Part shown: positions 9,732 through 18,400 of the stretch, piece by piece
Layout of the letters: each line of letters opens with the position of its first letter
Position numbering within the stretch: the first letter of the stretch is position 1
Assembly: GCF_000332035.1 (NCBI RefSeq)
Contig: NZ_ALVY01000214.1
Location: forward strand, 1 to 54,632
DNA from: Gloeocapsa sp. PCC 73106
GTDB taxonomy: Bacteria; Cyanobacteriota; Cyanobacteriia; Cyanobacteriales; Gloeocapsaceae
DNA: 54,632 nt
Direction: 5' to 3'
The notes under the pieces: generated by a model
Told to the model about the DNA's origin: nothing
Seen by the model: the letters and a program-made list of their open reading frames with translations, nothing else
The model's database searches: none
Program-made: the position numbers and the translations under genes

Positions 9732-9813
9732 GGGCGGATGGCGGAATTGGTAGACGCACTACACTCAAAATGTAGCGACTTCGGTCATGAGAGTTCGAGT
9801 CTCTCCCCGCCCA
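9732..9813 (+). tRNA. trnL: tRNA-Leu (anticodon CAA), copy 2
   Basis: The 82 bases are identical to the tRNA at 6905-6986, including the A-C mismatch at the base of the acceptor stem. About 35 bases upstream are also similar between the copies, so the duplicated unit included the promoter. This copy is intergenic and has the better -10 box. A short reading frame on the opposite strand (9679-9891) is only the complement of the tRNA. Confidence 0.95.
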
Positions 9814-9949
9814 TTTTAAGAAACAGATATCTGGGAAGATGGAGAGAAAAAGGCTATATAATGGAATTAAGAAGTAAATAAAATTCGCCAACTACAACGA
9901 TCGCACCAAGAGCAAAACAGATGTGAGAATCGTTATAAATCAAAGGAGC

Positions 9950-11497
9950 ATGGAGTTGGATCATAGTCAATGCCTTAATCCTGATTGTTTAGAAGTAAAT
10001 CAATTAGGGGCGAAAATTTGCCGAAAATGTGGCTCAAGGTTACTCCTAGGCGATCGCTATCGTCCAATATCTGTTTTGGGTAAAGGCGGTATGGGGAGAA
10101 CGTTTTTAGCTGTTGATGAACATCGACTTAATACTCTCTGCGTCATTAAGCAATTTTTGCCTTTAAGTCAAAGTAGTACAGAACTCGAGAAACTAATTCA
10201 GTTATTCAAACAAGAGGCAATCTGCTTACGAGATCTGGGTAAACACCCCAACATACCAGATCTAGAGGCTTTTTTTGCTCAAGAGGGCAGATTCTATCTG
10301 ATTCAAGAGTTTATCGATGGTCAAGATTTATTTCAAGAACTTAGACAAAGAGGTAGATATAACGAACAAGAAGTAAGACAGGTATTCAACGAAATTCTAC
10401 CAATTCTTCATTTCCTCCATGAGCGCAACGTCATTCACCGCGATATTAAACCTAGTAATATTGTTCGTCGTCAAGACGGTTCTCTAGTACTTATTGACTT
10501 TGGTGTGTCTAAACAATTGAGCGCCTCTGTGCAAACGAGTGTTGGTACCGTTACGGGAACGGTGGGCTATGCTCCCCCTGAGCAAATGCGAGGCGTGGTT
10601 TTTCCTTGTAGCGATCTTTATGCTTTGGCTGTAACAAGTTTACGTCTGTTGACGATCTGTTTACCTCGACCCGATGGCTCTGATGATTTGTACGACCCCA
10701 TGGAAGGTAATTGGAAGTGGAAAGATAAAGTAGCTGTGAGTGATAATTTAGCTTATGTTCTTGATCGCCTGTTGCAAAATACTGTCAAACATCGTTATCA
10801 AACGGCCGCTGAAGTTTGGCAAGCTCTCAACTATCGACCCAACCCTGTACCTACTCCTGAGCCTCAAATTATTCCAACTCCTAAGTTAAATATAGCTGAA
10901 CTTTCGCACCCTCAACCTGAGAGCAATACCTCAACCAGTAGCACTCCTAGACGTAGTCGTATCAGTTATAATCATAGTAATCAAAATATTGTTTTACTAA
11001 GCGATGTTGGCATTGACTATAATCAGCTCAAAACTTTACTAACTGCTCGTAAGTACAAAGAAGCGGATGAAGAAACTTATCGTCTGATACTCTCTGTTTG
11101 TCATCGTCAACAAGAAGGCTGGCTGCGCAATGAAGATCTCATGACTTTTCCCTGTACTGATTTGAACACTATTGATCAGTTATGGATAGAACATAGTCGG
11201 CGACGTTTTGGCTTCAGTATTCAAAAACGTATCTATCAAAATCTGGAAAGACAAATTAACCACCCGAAAAAACTCTGGTTGAGCTTTTGTGAGCAGGTGG
11301 GATGGCGCGCTGAGAATAAATGGTTGAGCTATTCTGAGATAGTCTTTGGTGTCAACGCTCCCACCGGACACCTACCCTGTGGCTCTCCTCCTAAGGATCT
11401 TACCCAGGGTATGATTCAGTTTGAGTTGGGAGGTAATTTTGTCGTAGCTTCTATTATTGCTGGTTTGGTACGCAGATTAGAGCATTGTCAAAAATAA
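9950..11497 (+). CDS. Ser/Thr protein kinase with N-terminal zinc ribbon and C-terminal GUN4 domain
   Basis: Numbered from the ATG at 9950, four cysteines (8, 13, 24, 27) form a zinc-ribbon. A Pkn2-type kinase domain follows (about 36-290) with a glycine-rich loop (GKGGMGRT), lysine in VIKQF, the catalytic HRD at 163-165 and DFG at 183-185. All key residues are present, so it should be active. After a Pro/Ser-rich linker, residues about 350-515 form a GUN4-type domain. In Gun4 this domain binds protoporphyrin IX and Mg-protoporphyrin and stimulates Mg chelatase. The protein may therefore couple tetrapyrrole level to phosphorylation (inference). A GTG at 9923 is an alternative start. The GGAG before 9950 is only one base away, which is too close for a normal ribosome site. 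Confidence 0.88.
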   Translation: MELDHSQCLNPDCLEVNQLGAKICRKCGSRLLLGDRYRPISVLGKGGMGRTFLAVDEHRLNTLCVIKQFLPLSQSSTELEKLIQLFKQEAICLRDLGKHPNIPDLEAFFAQEGRFYLIQEFIDGQDLFQELRQRGRYNEQEVRQVFNEILPILHFLHERNVIHRDIKPSNIVRRQDGSLVLIDFGVSKQLSASVQTSVGTVTGTVGYAPPEQMRGVVFPCSDLYALAVTSLRLLTICLPRPDGSDDLYDPMEGNWKWKDKVAVSDNLAYVLDRLLQNTVKHRYQTAAEVWQALNYRPNPVPTPEPQIIPTPKLNIAELSHPQPESNTSTSSTPRRSRISYNHSNQNIVLLSDVGIDYNQLKTLLTARKYKEADEETYRLILSVCHRQQEGWLRNEDLMTFPCTDLNTIDQLWIEHSRRRFGFSIQKRIYQNLERQINHPKKLWLSFCEQVGWRAENKWLSYSEIVFGVNAPTGHLPCGSPPKDLTQGMIQFELGGNFVVASIIAGLVRRLEHCQK

Positions 11498-11498
11498 A

Positions 11499-11629
11499 GC
11501 AATATTCGGGAAGTTTAGGGCAATTGAAACCCCAATTGAAGGGTGTAGTGCGAGTGGGGAGAGACTCCGGAAACAAGGAGGATTTTTCCCCTTTACCCTT
11601 TCCCCTTTCCCCTGCGCGTAGCGCTATAA
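11499..11629 (+). repeat. Dispersed repeat, copy C
   Basis: The blocks are GCAATATTCGGGAAGTTTAG, CAATTGAAACCCC-AATTGAAGGGTG, GAGTGGGGAGAG, a long pyrimidine tract (CCCTTTACCCTTTCCCC) and a terminal GCGCGTAGCGC palindrome. It lies between the GUN4-kinase and gatC, which converge here. The purine-rich GGGGAGAG and the pyrimidine tract can pair with each other, so a large hairpin is possible and it may act as a terminator between the two genes. Confidence 0.75.
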
Positions 11630-11641
11630 AAGACATCTTCC

Positions 11642-11938
11642 TTAAGCTTCATCGCTGCTAAGGATTTGGGGTACACGAAAATAACCATCCTCCGTTTCCG
11701 GAGCAATAGCGAGGAGCTTGGAAGGATCAACATCTACCCGTAACTCGTCTGAGCGCATAACATTACTCAATTCGATCGCTCTAGTAGTAGGAAGAACTTG
11801 GTCGGTGTCTAATTCACCGAGTTGTTCAAAATAATCTAATATACTACTTAATTGCTCTGTAAACTGAGCTTCTTCGGTAGGTGTTAAATCCAGACGAGCT
11901 AAAAGGGCGACCTTTTTTACTTGTTCTTGGTCAATCAT
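11642..11938 (-). CDS. gatC: Asp/Glu-tRNA(Asn/Gln) amidotransferase subunit C
   Basis: GatC is the small stabilising subunit of GatCAB, which amidates mischarged Glu-tRNA(Gln) and Asp-tRNA(Asn). The 98 residues show the family pattern: an N-terminal helix (EQVKKVALLARLDLT), the ILDYFEQLGELDT block, and a C-terminal section ending FRVPQIL. The length is normal. The gene follows ycf3 by 12 bases and is likely transcribed with it. gatA and gatB are not in the window, as is common in cyanobacteria, where the subunits are scattered. Confidence 0.95.
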   Translation of the reverse strand: MIDQEQVKKVALLARLDLTPTEEAQFTEQLSSILDYFEQLGELDTDQVLPTTRAIELSNVMRSDELRVDVDPSKLLAIAPETEDGYFRVPQILSSDEA

Positions 11939-11950
11939 GGTTTGTTGTAG

Positions 11951-12472
11951 TTAAAAGAATACGTCTATTTCGGATCTACCAGTAATTTTAAGCCAGTTTT
12001 GGGCTTCAATATAGTTATTGGGAGCGATGCGGATCGCTTGTTTCCAAAATTCTGCTGCTTTATCAAAGAGAGCTTCGGCTTCTTCGATCTGACCTTCTTC
12101 TTTAGCCCTTTCTCCCTGGTAGTGATAAACTACTGCAATATTATTCAAAGCTTGGGGCATTTGAGGATTAAGTTCGATCGCCTGATGATAGTATTCTAAG
12201 CCTCTTTCGTGTTCACCGTTGCTGGTGTGAATCAAACCGATATTGTAGAGAATGTAGCTGCGATCGTTGGCATTTTCTTCTAATTTCAGGGCTTCTTCGT
12301 AGTTTTGTAACGCTTCAGCGTATTCTCCTTCGGCTTGGGCTGACATCCCGTCGCGATAATAAGCGAAGGCTTCTTTAGCTTTTTGACTAGTAGGAAGAAT
12401 TCTGAGCAGAATATCTGCCATAACTGTAAAACTTTTATCGATAAAATTATCGTTGCGCTGAGTTCTTGGCAT
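11951..12472 (-). CDS. ycf3: Photosystem I assembly protein Ycf3
   Basis: Ycf3 is a peripheral thylakoid chaperone needed to build photosystem I. I take the ATG at 12472 (MPRTQRND), which gives 173 residues, the normal length. A longer reading frame from 12559 adds 29 residues with no family support and runs into the RRM gene's terminator. Three tetratricopeptide repeats are visible (about residues 35-68, 72-105 and 120-153), and the C-terminus WLKITGRSE is typical. It precedes gatC by 12 bases. Confidence 0.96.
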   Translation of the reverse strand: MPRTQRNDNFIDKSFTVMADILLRILPTSQKAKEAFAYYRDGMSAQAEGEYAEALQNYEEALKLEENANDRSYILYNIGLIHTSNGEHERGLEYYHQAIELNPQMPQALNNIAVVYHYQGERAKEEGQIEEAEALFDKAAEFWKQAIRIAPNNYIEAQNWLKITGRSEIDVFF

Positions 12473-12523
12473 ATTAGTAGATTTAACTGTTTTTTTTATT
12501 GTAAAGCTTAAATTAAGACTTAT

Positions 12524-12555
12524 GAAAAAACTAGGACCTGTTAAACAAGCCCTAG
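12524..12555 (-). terminator. Rho-independent terminator after the RRM gene
   Basis: On the minus strand, CTAGGGCTTGTTTAACAGG and TCCTAG form a stem with CTAGG/CCTAG arms and extra inner pairs (GTT/AAC). It is followed directly by TTTTTT. It lies 19 bases after the stop of the RRM protein gene and upstream of ycf3, so it separates the two transcripts. Confidence 0.7.
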
Positions 12556-12573
12556 TCAAGGTTAAGTTATTAA

Positions 12574-12864
12574 CTAAGAGCGATAGTTACGACGACCGCC
12601 TCTAGAGCCTCCGCCCATTTCTTCCCGGGGTCTGGCTTGATTTACTTTGAGCTCACGACCATACCATTCCGCACCGTCTAAAGCGCCGATGGCAGCAGTC
12701 TCTTGGGATTCGCTTTCCATTTCCACAAAAGCAAAACCTCTAGGTCTTGAGGTCTCACGCTCCAAGGGAATATGAACGCGCTTAACAGTCCCATACTCAG
12801 CGAATACTTCCGCTAATTCTTCCTGTTTAACGTCGTATGACAGGTTACCCACATAAATTGACAT
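12574..12864 (-). CDS. RRM RNA-binding protein, glycine-rich (Rbp type)
   Basis: This is a single RNA-recognition-motif protein of 96 residues. RNP2 is IYVGNLSY (3-10) and RNP1 is RGFAFVEM (42-49), both with the expected aromatic residues. The tail from about residue 84 ([13 protein letters not shown]) is short, glycine- and arginine-rich, as in the cold-inducible cyanobacterial Rbp proteins. The 165 bases before the start are AT-rich and hold no other gene. A long leader is usual for cold-regulated members, but I cannot prove one here. A terminator follows at 12524-12555. Confidence 0.93.
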   Translation of the reverse strand: MSIYVGNLSYDVKQEELAEVFAEYGTVKRVHIPLERETSRPRGFAFVEMESESQETAAIGALDGAEWYGRELKVNQARPREEMGGGSRGGRRNYRS

Positions 12865-13029
12865 AAATTGTCTCTCCTACTGACAGATTGTGTAGAGATT
12901 GGAATTCCGGAGAGATGTTTGCTAATATGAAACCGAAACATCAGTACTGATCACAAACGAAACTACCGAACTTTAATCTTCTTTTTTATTATACATTTTA
13001 AGGTAGTATTTTGTCAATCAATAATTTTT

Positions 13030-13575
13030 TTATCGACAATTTTGATCTTTTTCTACACGCATAGCGCCAATGATCGTCTCAATAAAGACGCAACGTCGGG
13101 CGAAATTGTCATCACCAACGTTACTAGAGAGTCTTAGGGTAACTTGAGGCACAATACTAGATTGCATTTGGTTGTTAGGATCCAAGAGATGACCATTATG
13201 ATCGAAGCGAAATTTCCAAACTCCACCACCAGATTCAACGGTGCGAGTATTGGTTTCATCTAAACGAACATTCTGCTCAAATTTGTGCCAAGCCACGTTA
13301 TTTACAGGTTCCGAGTCGTGATGTTTCGCCCATTGTAAAAGTCCGCTGCTATTTCTCAAACTGAGTTGCCAGGTTTCCTTACGTCGATAAGCTTCCGCTT
13401 GAGTCGAGCGCAGTGCTTGATAAATTTCACGGTTAGCGGTATTGAGTCGTTGACGATAGACAAAAGTAGTCATATTGGGCATCACCACAGCTAAGGCGAC
13501 GGCTGTTAATGTTGCCACGATGAGGATTTCTACGAGAGAAAACCCTGCTGTTGATTTAAAATTATCTTTTTTCAT
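13030..13575 (-). CDS. hpsD: Pseudopilin, probable HpsD
   Basis: This is a type IV pilin-like protein. The prepilin signal ends at Gly11/Phe12, and the mature part begins FSLVE, with the required Glu at +5, followed by a hydrophobic helix. The remainder is a small soluble domain (181 residues in total). It is the last gene of a same-strand block with two more pseudopilin genes and a giant protein. The stop of the previous gene is only 4 bases upstream. This block matches the hpsA-D part of the hormogonium polysaccharide locus of filamentous cyanobacteria, where hpsB-D encode pseudopilins. The letter assigned rests on gene order. Confidence 0.6.
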   Translation of the reverse strand: MKKDNFKSTAGFSLVEILIVATLTAVALAVVMPNMTTFVYRQRLNTANREIYQALRSTQAEAYRRKETWQLSLRNSSGLLQWAKHHDSEPVNNVAWHKFEQNVRLDETNTRTVESGGGVWKFRFDHNGHLLDPNNQMQSSIVPQVTLRLSSNVGDDNFARRCVFIETIIGAMRVEKDQNCR

Positions 13576-13579
13576 TTTT

Positions 13580-14650
13580 TTATTGATTAGTAGGTTTCTT
13601 ATCGATAACGCCTCTGAGGGTGACTTGAGCGCGTAGACTGGGTATATTATGTTTAATCTCTTTAATTAGTCGGTCTCTGCCTTCGGAGTTGCCTCTGAGA
13701 AAGACGATAATATCCTGGTTAACGCCGACTCTGACATCGGTATCAGTTAGGTTAATTCTACTTTTTCTGACGCAGGCAAAGAAGCTATTGTTAACGTTAG
13801 CTTGACTGGGAACGCGTGAGTACTCGTTAGGACAAGTTTCTGGGGGAGGGGGGAGATTGGGACTAGCCTCACTAAAAAATTCACTGCGATCGGGGCTATC
13901 GATGAAATCCACCAACACCATTGGATTGGGTTGATCAGGAGCGCCAGGATTAGGTCTTTCCTGTTGTTGATTAATGCCGTCTTTGTCTTTAGGCCAAGTC
14001 ACGAAGTTACCATAGATGGCAGGGTCAACAAAACCAATCGTCTGTTCTAATTGAGCGGGATTGCTATACTTGGGTAAGGCATAACGTACGAGTCGAGATT
14101 TCCCCAACCACTTTTCGTGCTCGTCGGTAGTTTGTACGTACACAACGAGAGTGTAGACGTGTCTTTTGATGTTTAACAGACGGCATTCTTCGTCTTCAAG
14201 TTCATCTGCAAATTGGGGACAAGAGCAGACTTGCTCCTCAGGGTCATTAGGATCCGGCTGACAAGTTACGGAGGGTAACTGGTCGGGAGGAACGGGTTCA
14301 GTCTTCCAAAATATTAAAACCGGTTGAGAACTTGGTCCTAATTCAGGAATATTCTCAAACTCTGGCAAAGATTCGATAAGTAGAGAAGAAATCTCTTCGT
14401 AGACGAAAACCGCTTCTCGCAAATCTTCAGTAATGTAATCCAGAGCGATTTGAGTGTCTTTTTCTGTGGCCAAAAAAGCAGCTTCTTGTTGGTCAGACTG
14501 AATAAACTGAGTAATGAGACCGACCAAACCCGTGGTAATGATCGTAGCGATCACCAAAGTAATCAATTTTTCAATCAGGGAGAACCCCAAATTGCGGTAG
14601 GATGTACGCTTACGTAACAGCAATAACCAAAAGAGTTTCTGCTTATCCAT
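13580..14650 (-). CDS. hpsC: Pseudopilin, probable HpsC
   Basis: The prepilin leader ends at Gly22/Phe23 (FSLIE, Glu at +5) and is followed by a hydrophobic helix (about 24-50). The soluble domain is long for a minor pilin (356 residues). It contains a cysteine-rich stretch near 125-155 and a proline-rich region around 225-280. It lies between the other two pseudopilin genes with gaps of 4 and 7 bases, so translation is probably coupled. The assignment to HpsC follows from order after an HpsA-like gene and the pseudopilin signature. The exact biochemical role in the family is not known to me. Confidence 0.62.
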   Translation of the reverse strand: MDKQKLFWLLLLRKRTSYRNLGFSLIEKLITLVIATIITTGLVGLITQFIQSDQQEAAFLATEKDTQIALDYITEDLREAVFVYEEISSLLIESLPEFENIPELGPSSQPVLIFWKTEPVPPDQLPSVTCQPDPNDPEEQVCSCPQFADELEDEECRLLNIKRHVYTLVVYVQTTDEHEKWLGKSRLVRYALPKYSNPAQLEQTIGFVDPAIYGNFVTWPKDKDGINQQQERPNPGAPDQPNPMVLVDFIDSPDRSEFFSEASPNLPPPPETCPNEYSRVPSQANVNNSFFACVRKSRINLTDTDVRVGVNQDIIVFLRGNSEGRDRLIKEIKHNIPSLRAQVTLRGVIDKKPTNQ

Positions 14651-14657
14651 GATTTCC

Positions 14658-15395
14658 TTATTCTGTAAATTCGTGATATCTTTCTAGGGAGCCCACCAAG
14701 TCACCTCGGGAAAAGTCGGTGTAGATTACGGCCAAGGGAAACTGACTATGTTTAGCCCTAATAACTTGACCTTCTCGTTGTACTACCGATTCTGTGCCTG
14801 GACTGGTACTTAGATATAGGGGTGCTGATTCGGTGCGTAGGTTATTAAGATCCCCTACTGCGACTTTAGAATAGACTCGTATACCCATACGGAAGACGAC
14901 GACTTGCTCTTGTTGATTCCCGAGGACTTGGACAACACCTTCATCTCTAAAGGTTTGCACTAAAAACTCTTTGTCTGCGGTCCACCAAACTTTCCCGTGG
15001 TTAGGGTCAACGCTATTATTATTACTATTAAGAATGCAGGGTGGTACGGTTTGGTTAGGGTCGGTACAGGGTGGGTTGTTTTGAATACTGTTAGGGGCGG
15101 AGACTTCAGTCATTTCGTTAGCACTTTGGGACGCTCTAGGAGGTAACATACTATTAGTATAATCACCTCGAGCTACAACCAGTCTAATGCGTTCAATTTC
15201 CTTTTGGGCTAAAGTTACTGCTGTTTCCGCCCTGCGGTTTTGAATGCGGGTGGCCATACCCAAAATTAGTGGGGGGGTAGTCACGATAACCATTACCGTC
15301 AAGATTACGGTCACCACTAAGGTTTCCACCAGGGTCATACCCTTTTGAGAATGGTGACGATTGAGAAGTTTGAACCAGATTAATCGCTGTTGCAT
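14658..15395 (-). CDS. hpsB: Pseudopilin, probable HpsB
   Basis: The prepilin leader ends at Gly19/Met20, and the mature part begins MTLVE with Glu at +5. A hydrophobic helix follows to about residue 45. The region after it holds the typical pilin heptads (TRIQNRRAETAVTLAQKE), then an Asn/Pro-rich insert and a beta-rich end (245 residues in total). It starts 65 bases after the HpsA-like gene. Pseudopilins of this kind assemble with a type IV pilus-like or type II secretion-like machine. None of the motor genes are in the window, so they must be encoded elsewhere. Confidence 0.62.
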   Translation of the reverse strand: MQQRLIWFKLLNRHHSQKGMTLVETLVVTVILTVMVIVTTPPLILGMATRIQNRRAETAVTLAQKEIERIRLVVARGDYTNSMLPPRASQSANEMTEVSAPNSIQNNPPCTDPNQTVPPCILNSNNNSVDPNHGKVWWTADKEFLVQTFRDEGVVQVLGNQQEQVVVFRMGIRVYSKVAVGDLNNLRTESAPLYLSTSPGTESVVQREGQVIRAKHSQFPLAVIYTDFSRGDLVGSLERYHEFTE

Positions 15396-15460
15396 AGCTA
15401 TTGCTCTATAGTAATTGTAGATAACCGAGTCCGAGTTAAAATGATTGGACCCGGTCAGAG

Positions 15461-18400
15461 TTAACAGTTAGAAAGGTCGGGATCGATCTCCGCTGAGCCA
15501 CCTCCGGGAATGCTGGATTCACGCAGGATACACATATAGGGATCATCTACAGGTGGCTCTCGGTAAAACTCACTACGTGTACCACTGGGAGAATTAAAGC
15601 GAGCAGCTACTGGTCCTGCAGGAGAGTATTGTAGTCCTACGTCGTAACCCCAGCGCCGGTTGGGCGCGCCATAGTAGTTAATCGGCTCACTACCAGGGTT
15701 GGCATTGGCGCCTGTTGGTTCCCAACTATCGTGGTCAAAAGGAGCAGTAGCGGAGGTACTGAAGTTAAGTTGAACGAGGGCCCCGGAAATATAGAGGTTG
15801 CGGTTGGACCAGTCTTCGATAAAGCGGGGGAAGTTGTGTAACCCACCGTAGGAATTGCCCGCGCGCGAGGGGACTATACCGCTAACGACGCTGAAATTAA
15901 CTCGGGTATTAGTCTGAGCGCCAATCCGTGGCTTACCATCAGTGAAAGGTATGTAGCTGCCATTATATTCTCGGATTTGATTGCGACCACGAATACAACC
16001 ATTAAAGTTGGTATTGTCGGCAACATACGCGCCACCAGGAGTAGTACACACTTGAGGGACCCCATTGCGGGAGATTCTAATGGGAATTGGATAGTTAGCC
16101 GCGCTAGAGACAGAGCCATCTTCCCGCAGCCAGCTAATGGTACCTGTACCACTGGGAGCGTTGAGCGTACGATAAGAGGATAAATTTCCTACATCTGCTC
16201 TTCTGATACCTTCTGCCATGCTACCGTCTACGAAATTGTTAGAGACGATGGTGATAGCGTCGGCGATGACTTCCGCAGGACGCCAGCTATCGCCTTCTCT
16301 AGCAAAGTTTTCGTTGATAGTACTGCGGCTGTAAAAATTACCCCAGGTGTCGCTTAGCAGTTGCGTAAACTCTTCGATCCGACCGCCGCTTGATGCATTC
16401 AAATGACCGTTGAAGACGTAGTCACCGCCTATTTGACTATCTCCGAACACATAGACGGGATTATCACTGATGAAAGATAAACCCCTGAGGTTAAACTGGG
16501 ATGGTGGTGCAGGGACACGACGTAGATCGCCGCCTTTTCTGAGACGGAAACCGTAGGGACGGCGATCGGGATCGGCGTAAAAGTCTACGGGTTTAGAACT
16601 AACCCAGTTTTGATCGTTGACTGGAGGATCCTGGGGAGTAGCGCCAACCGCGTTCATCCGACAGTTGTTAGAGAGGATTTCTGCAGCGCGATCGCACCCA
16701 GCAAAGGTAGCACCTGCTGCCGTAGGACGAGCGATCTCGTCTTCTCGCACCGCGTCCTCGCGAAAGGCATAAACGATACCACTGTAGGGTAACCAGCGCT
16801 CGTTTGCGTAGGAATTGTTCCGTAAAAGATCTAAGTCTATGTCCATGGTGCGTACCGACATCATTTCGCGACCGTTGAACATACCCTTATCTAAGAAAGC
16901 TGGAGCGATGGTTACAGTATTGTCTCTGATGAAATTAACGCGATTGGTAGTGCTTGTGCTGCTAGGTATTTGCCAAGCGGTCCTTTCTCGCGGTGTCAAG
17001 ATAATATCGAATGGGTTTACCGTCCTGTAGGTAAGACCCTGGTTAGTCCTAGAGACGTAATCGGTAGCGTCGTCAATATAGGGTTCGCTAGTGGGTTGAA
17101 CTACGTTAACGGTATCGGTGGAAGTACTAGCGTTGTGATTGTGATCAAATCTTGGGAAGATATAGAACAGGGCAGGAAACTTAACACCTCCGGGGGTTAA
17201 AGCTTGAGCGATCGCTCTAATATCCTCGGCGGTAGTAGAGGAAACTGTCATGCCAAAATAACCGTTATCTTCCGGATTAAATCTCACCAATCTCGGTAGC
17301 GTCGGATCCGACCAACCGTTTTGCACAGAAGCACCACTGACGTAGTTAGGGGAAATATAATCGTTGAAACCGAAGCGGCGATCGCGCGTTAGCTGTTCTT
17401 TCCAGTAGATAGATCTCGCCACTGCGGCCAACTGAGCGTTAGTTCTGGCATTTTGAGGACCAGTTGGGTTTCCACTCGTGTCGTATCTTCTCGCTCTACG
17501 AGTACCCGTTGCTGTCAAAGCTGCTATATAGTCTTCTGGTCTAATATCTGCAGGATCATAAGCTAGGCTAGTATCATCGAGTCTGGTTTGAATGTACTGA
17601 GGTACCGATCCTGTGACGGTAGTAGGCTCACGCAGAGCGATCGCTAGCTGAACGATCTCGGCGGAGTTAGCTGCGTAGTCGTAGCTCGTAACATTATTTA
17701 CGTTATAAGCCAACATTCCCAGGGTACAGGCCGCCGTTTGGACCGTGCTCTGGTCGGACATACTCAAAGCTCGATAATCCAGACCTTCACCATTAATCCT
17801 TTCCATAGCACGGCGCAGATCCGAAAAATCGCCCCACATACTCATGGTCGGGTAGGGATGCACCACGGGTCCCGCCGCGGGCAATACATCATTTCCGTTG
17901 TTACCGTCGTTGCTATCTTGTCGTGCGGGAAAGCCCCCAAAGGGATCCCCTGCGAAGTAAGCGAGATTGGTCAGAGCGATTCTCAGAGGGGTTTCACTCT
18001 CAAACCGGTTGGCAAAGATAAAATTATCGCTTTCGTTCCCAGGACCATTAAATTCCCAACCATTGGTACCGTTACCCGTAAAAAAGTCCGTAATCAGTAT
18101 ATTATCGGCGGTTCGAGCAAAGGTATTGGCGTTGGTTATCGTTCCAGTTCCACTCAAATTGTTATTATCGTTAGCGGTACGAGTTCCTGGGTGAGCGGTA
18201 CTGGCCAGACAAGCAAGGGGAAAACGTCCTGGGACAGGAGTATTCTCACTCCCTGTGCGATCATTATGATATACTACAGTAGATTGCACTGCAGCTAAGT
18301 TATCCCGCATGGTCCTCCATTGTCTTTGTTCATGACAACGCGTCCCTGTGCAGACTCCTTGTTGGGGTGGATAGAGGGGGTCGTTTACTCCACCCCAGCC

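Noticed and set aside
9679..9891. Minus-strand frame of 70 codons over the second tRNA-Leu
   Set aside because: Its central part is simply the complement of the tRNA, a common artefact.
11454..11636. Minus-strand frame of 60 codons (ending in a KGKGEK-type run) after the GUN4-kinase
   Set aside because: It is built from the repeat's pyrimidine tract, and nothing else supports it.
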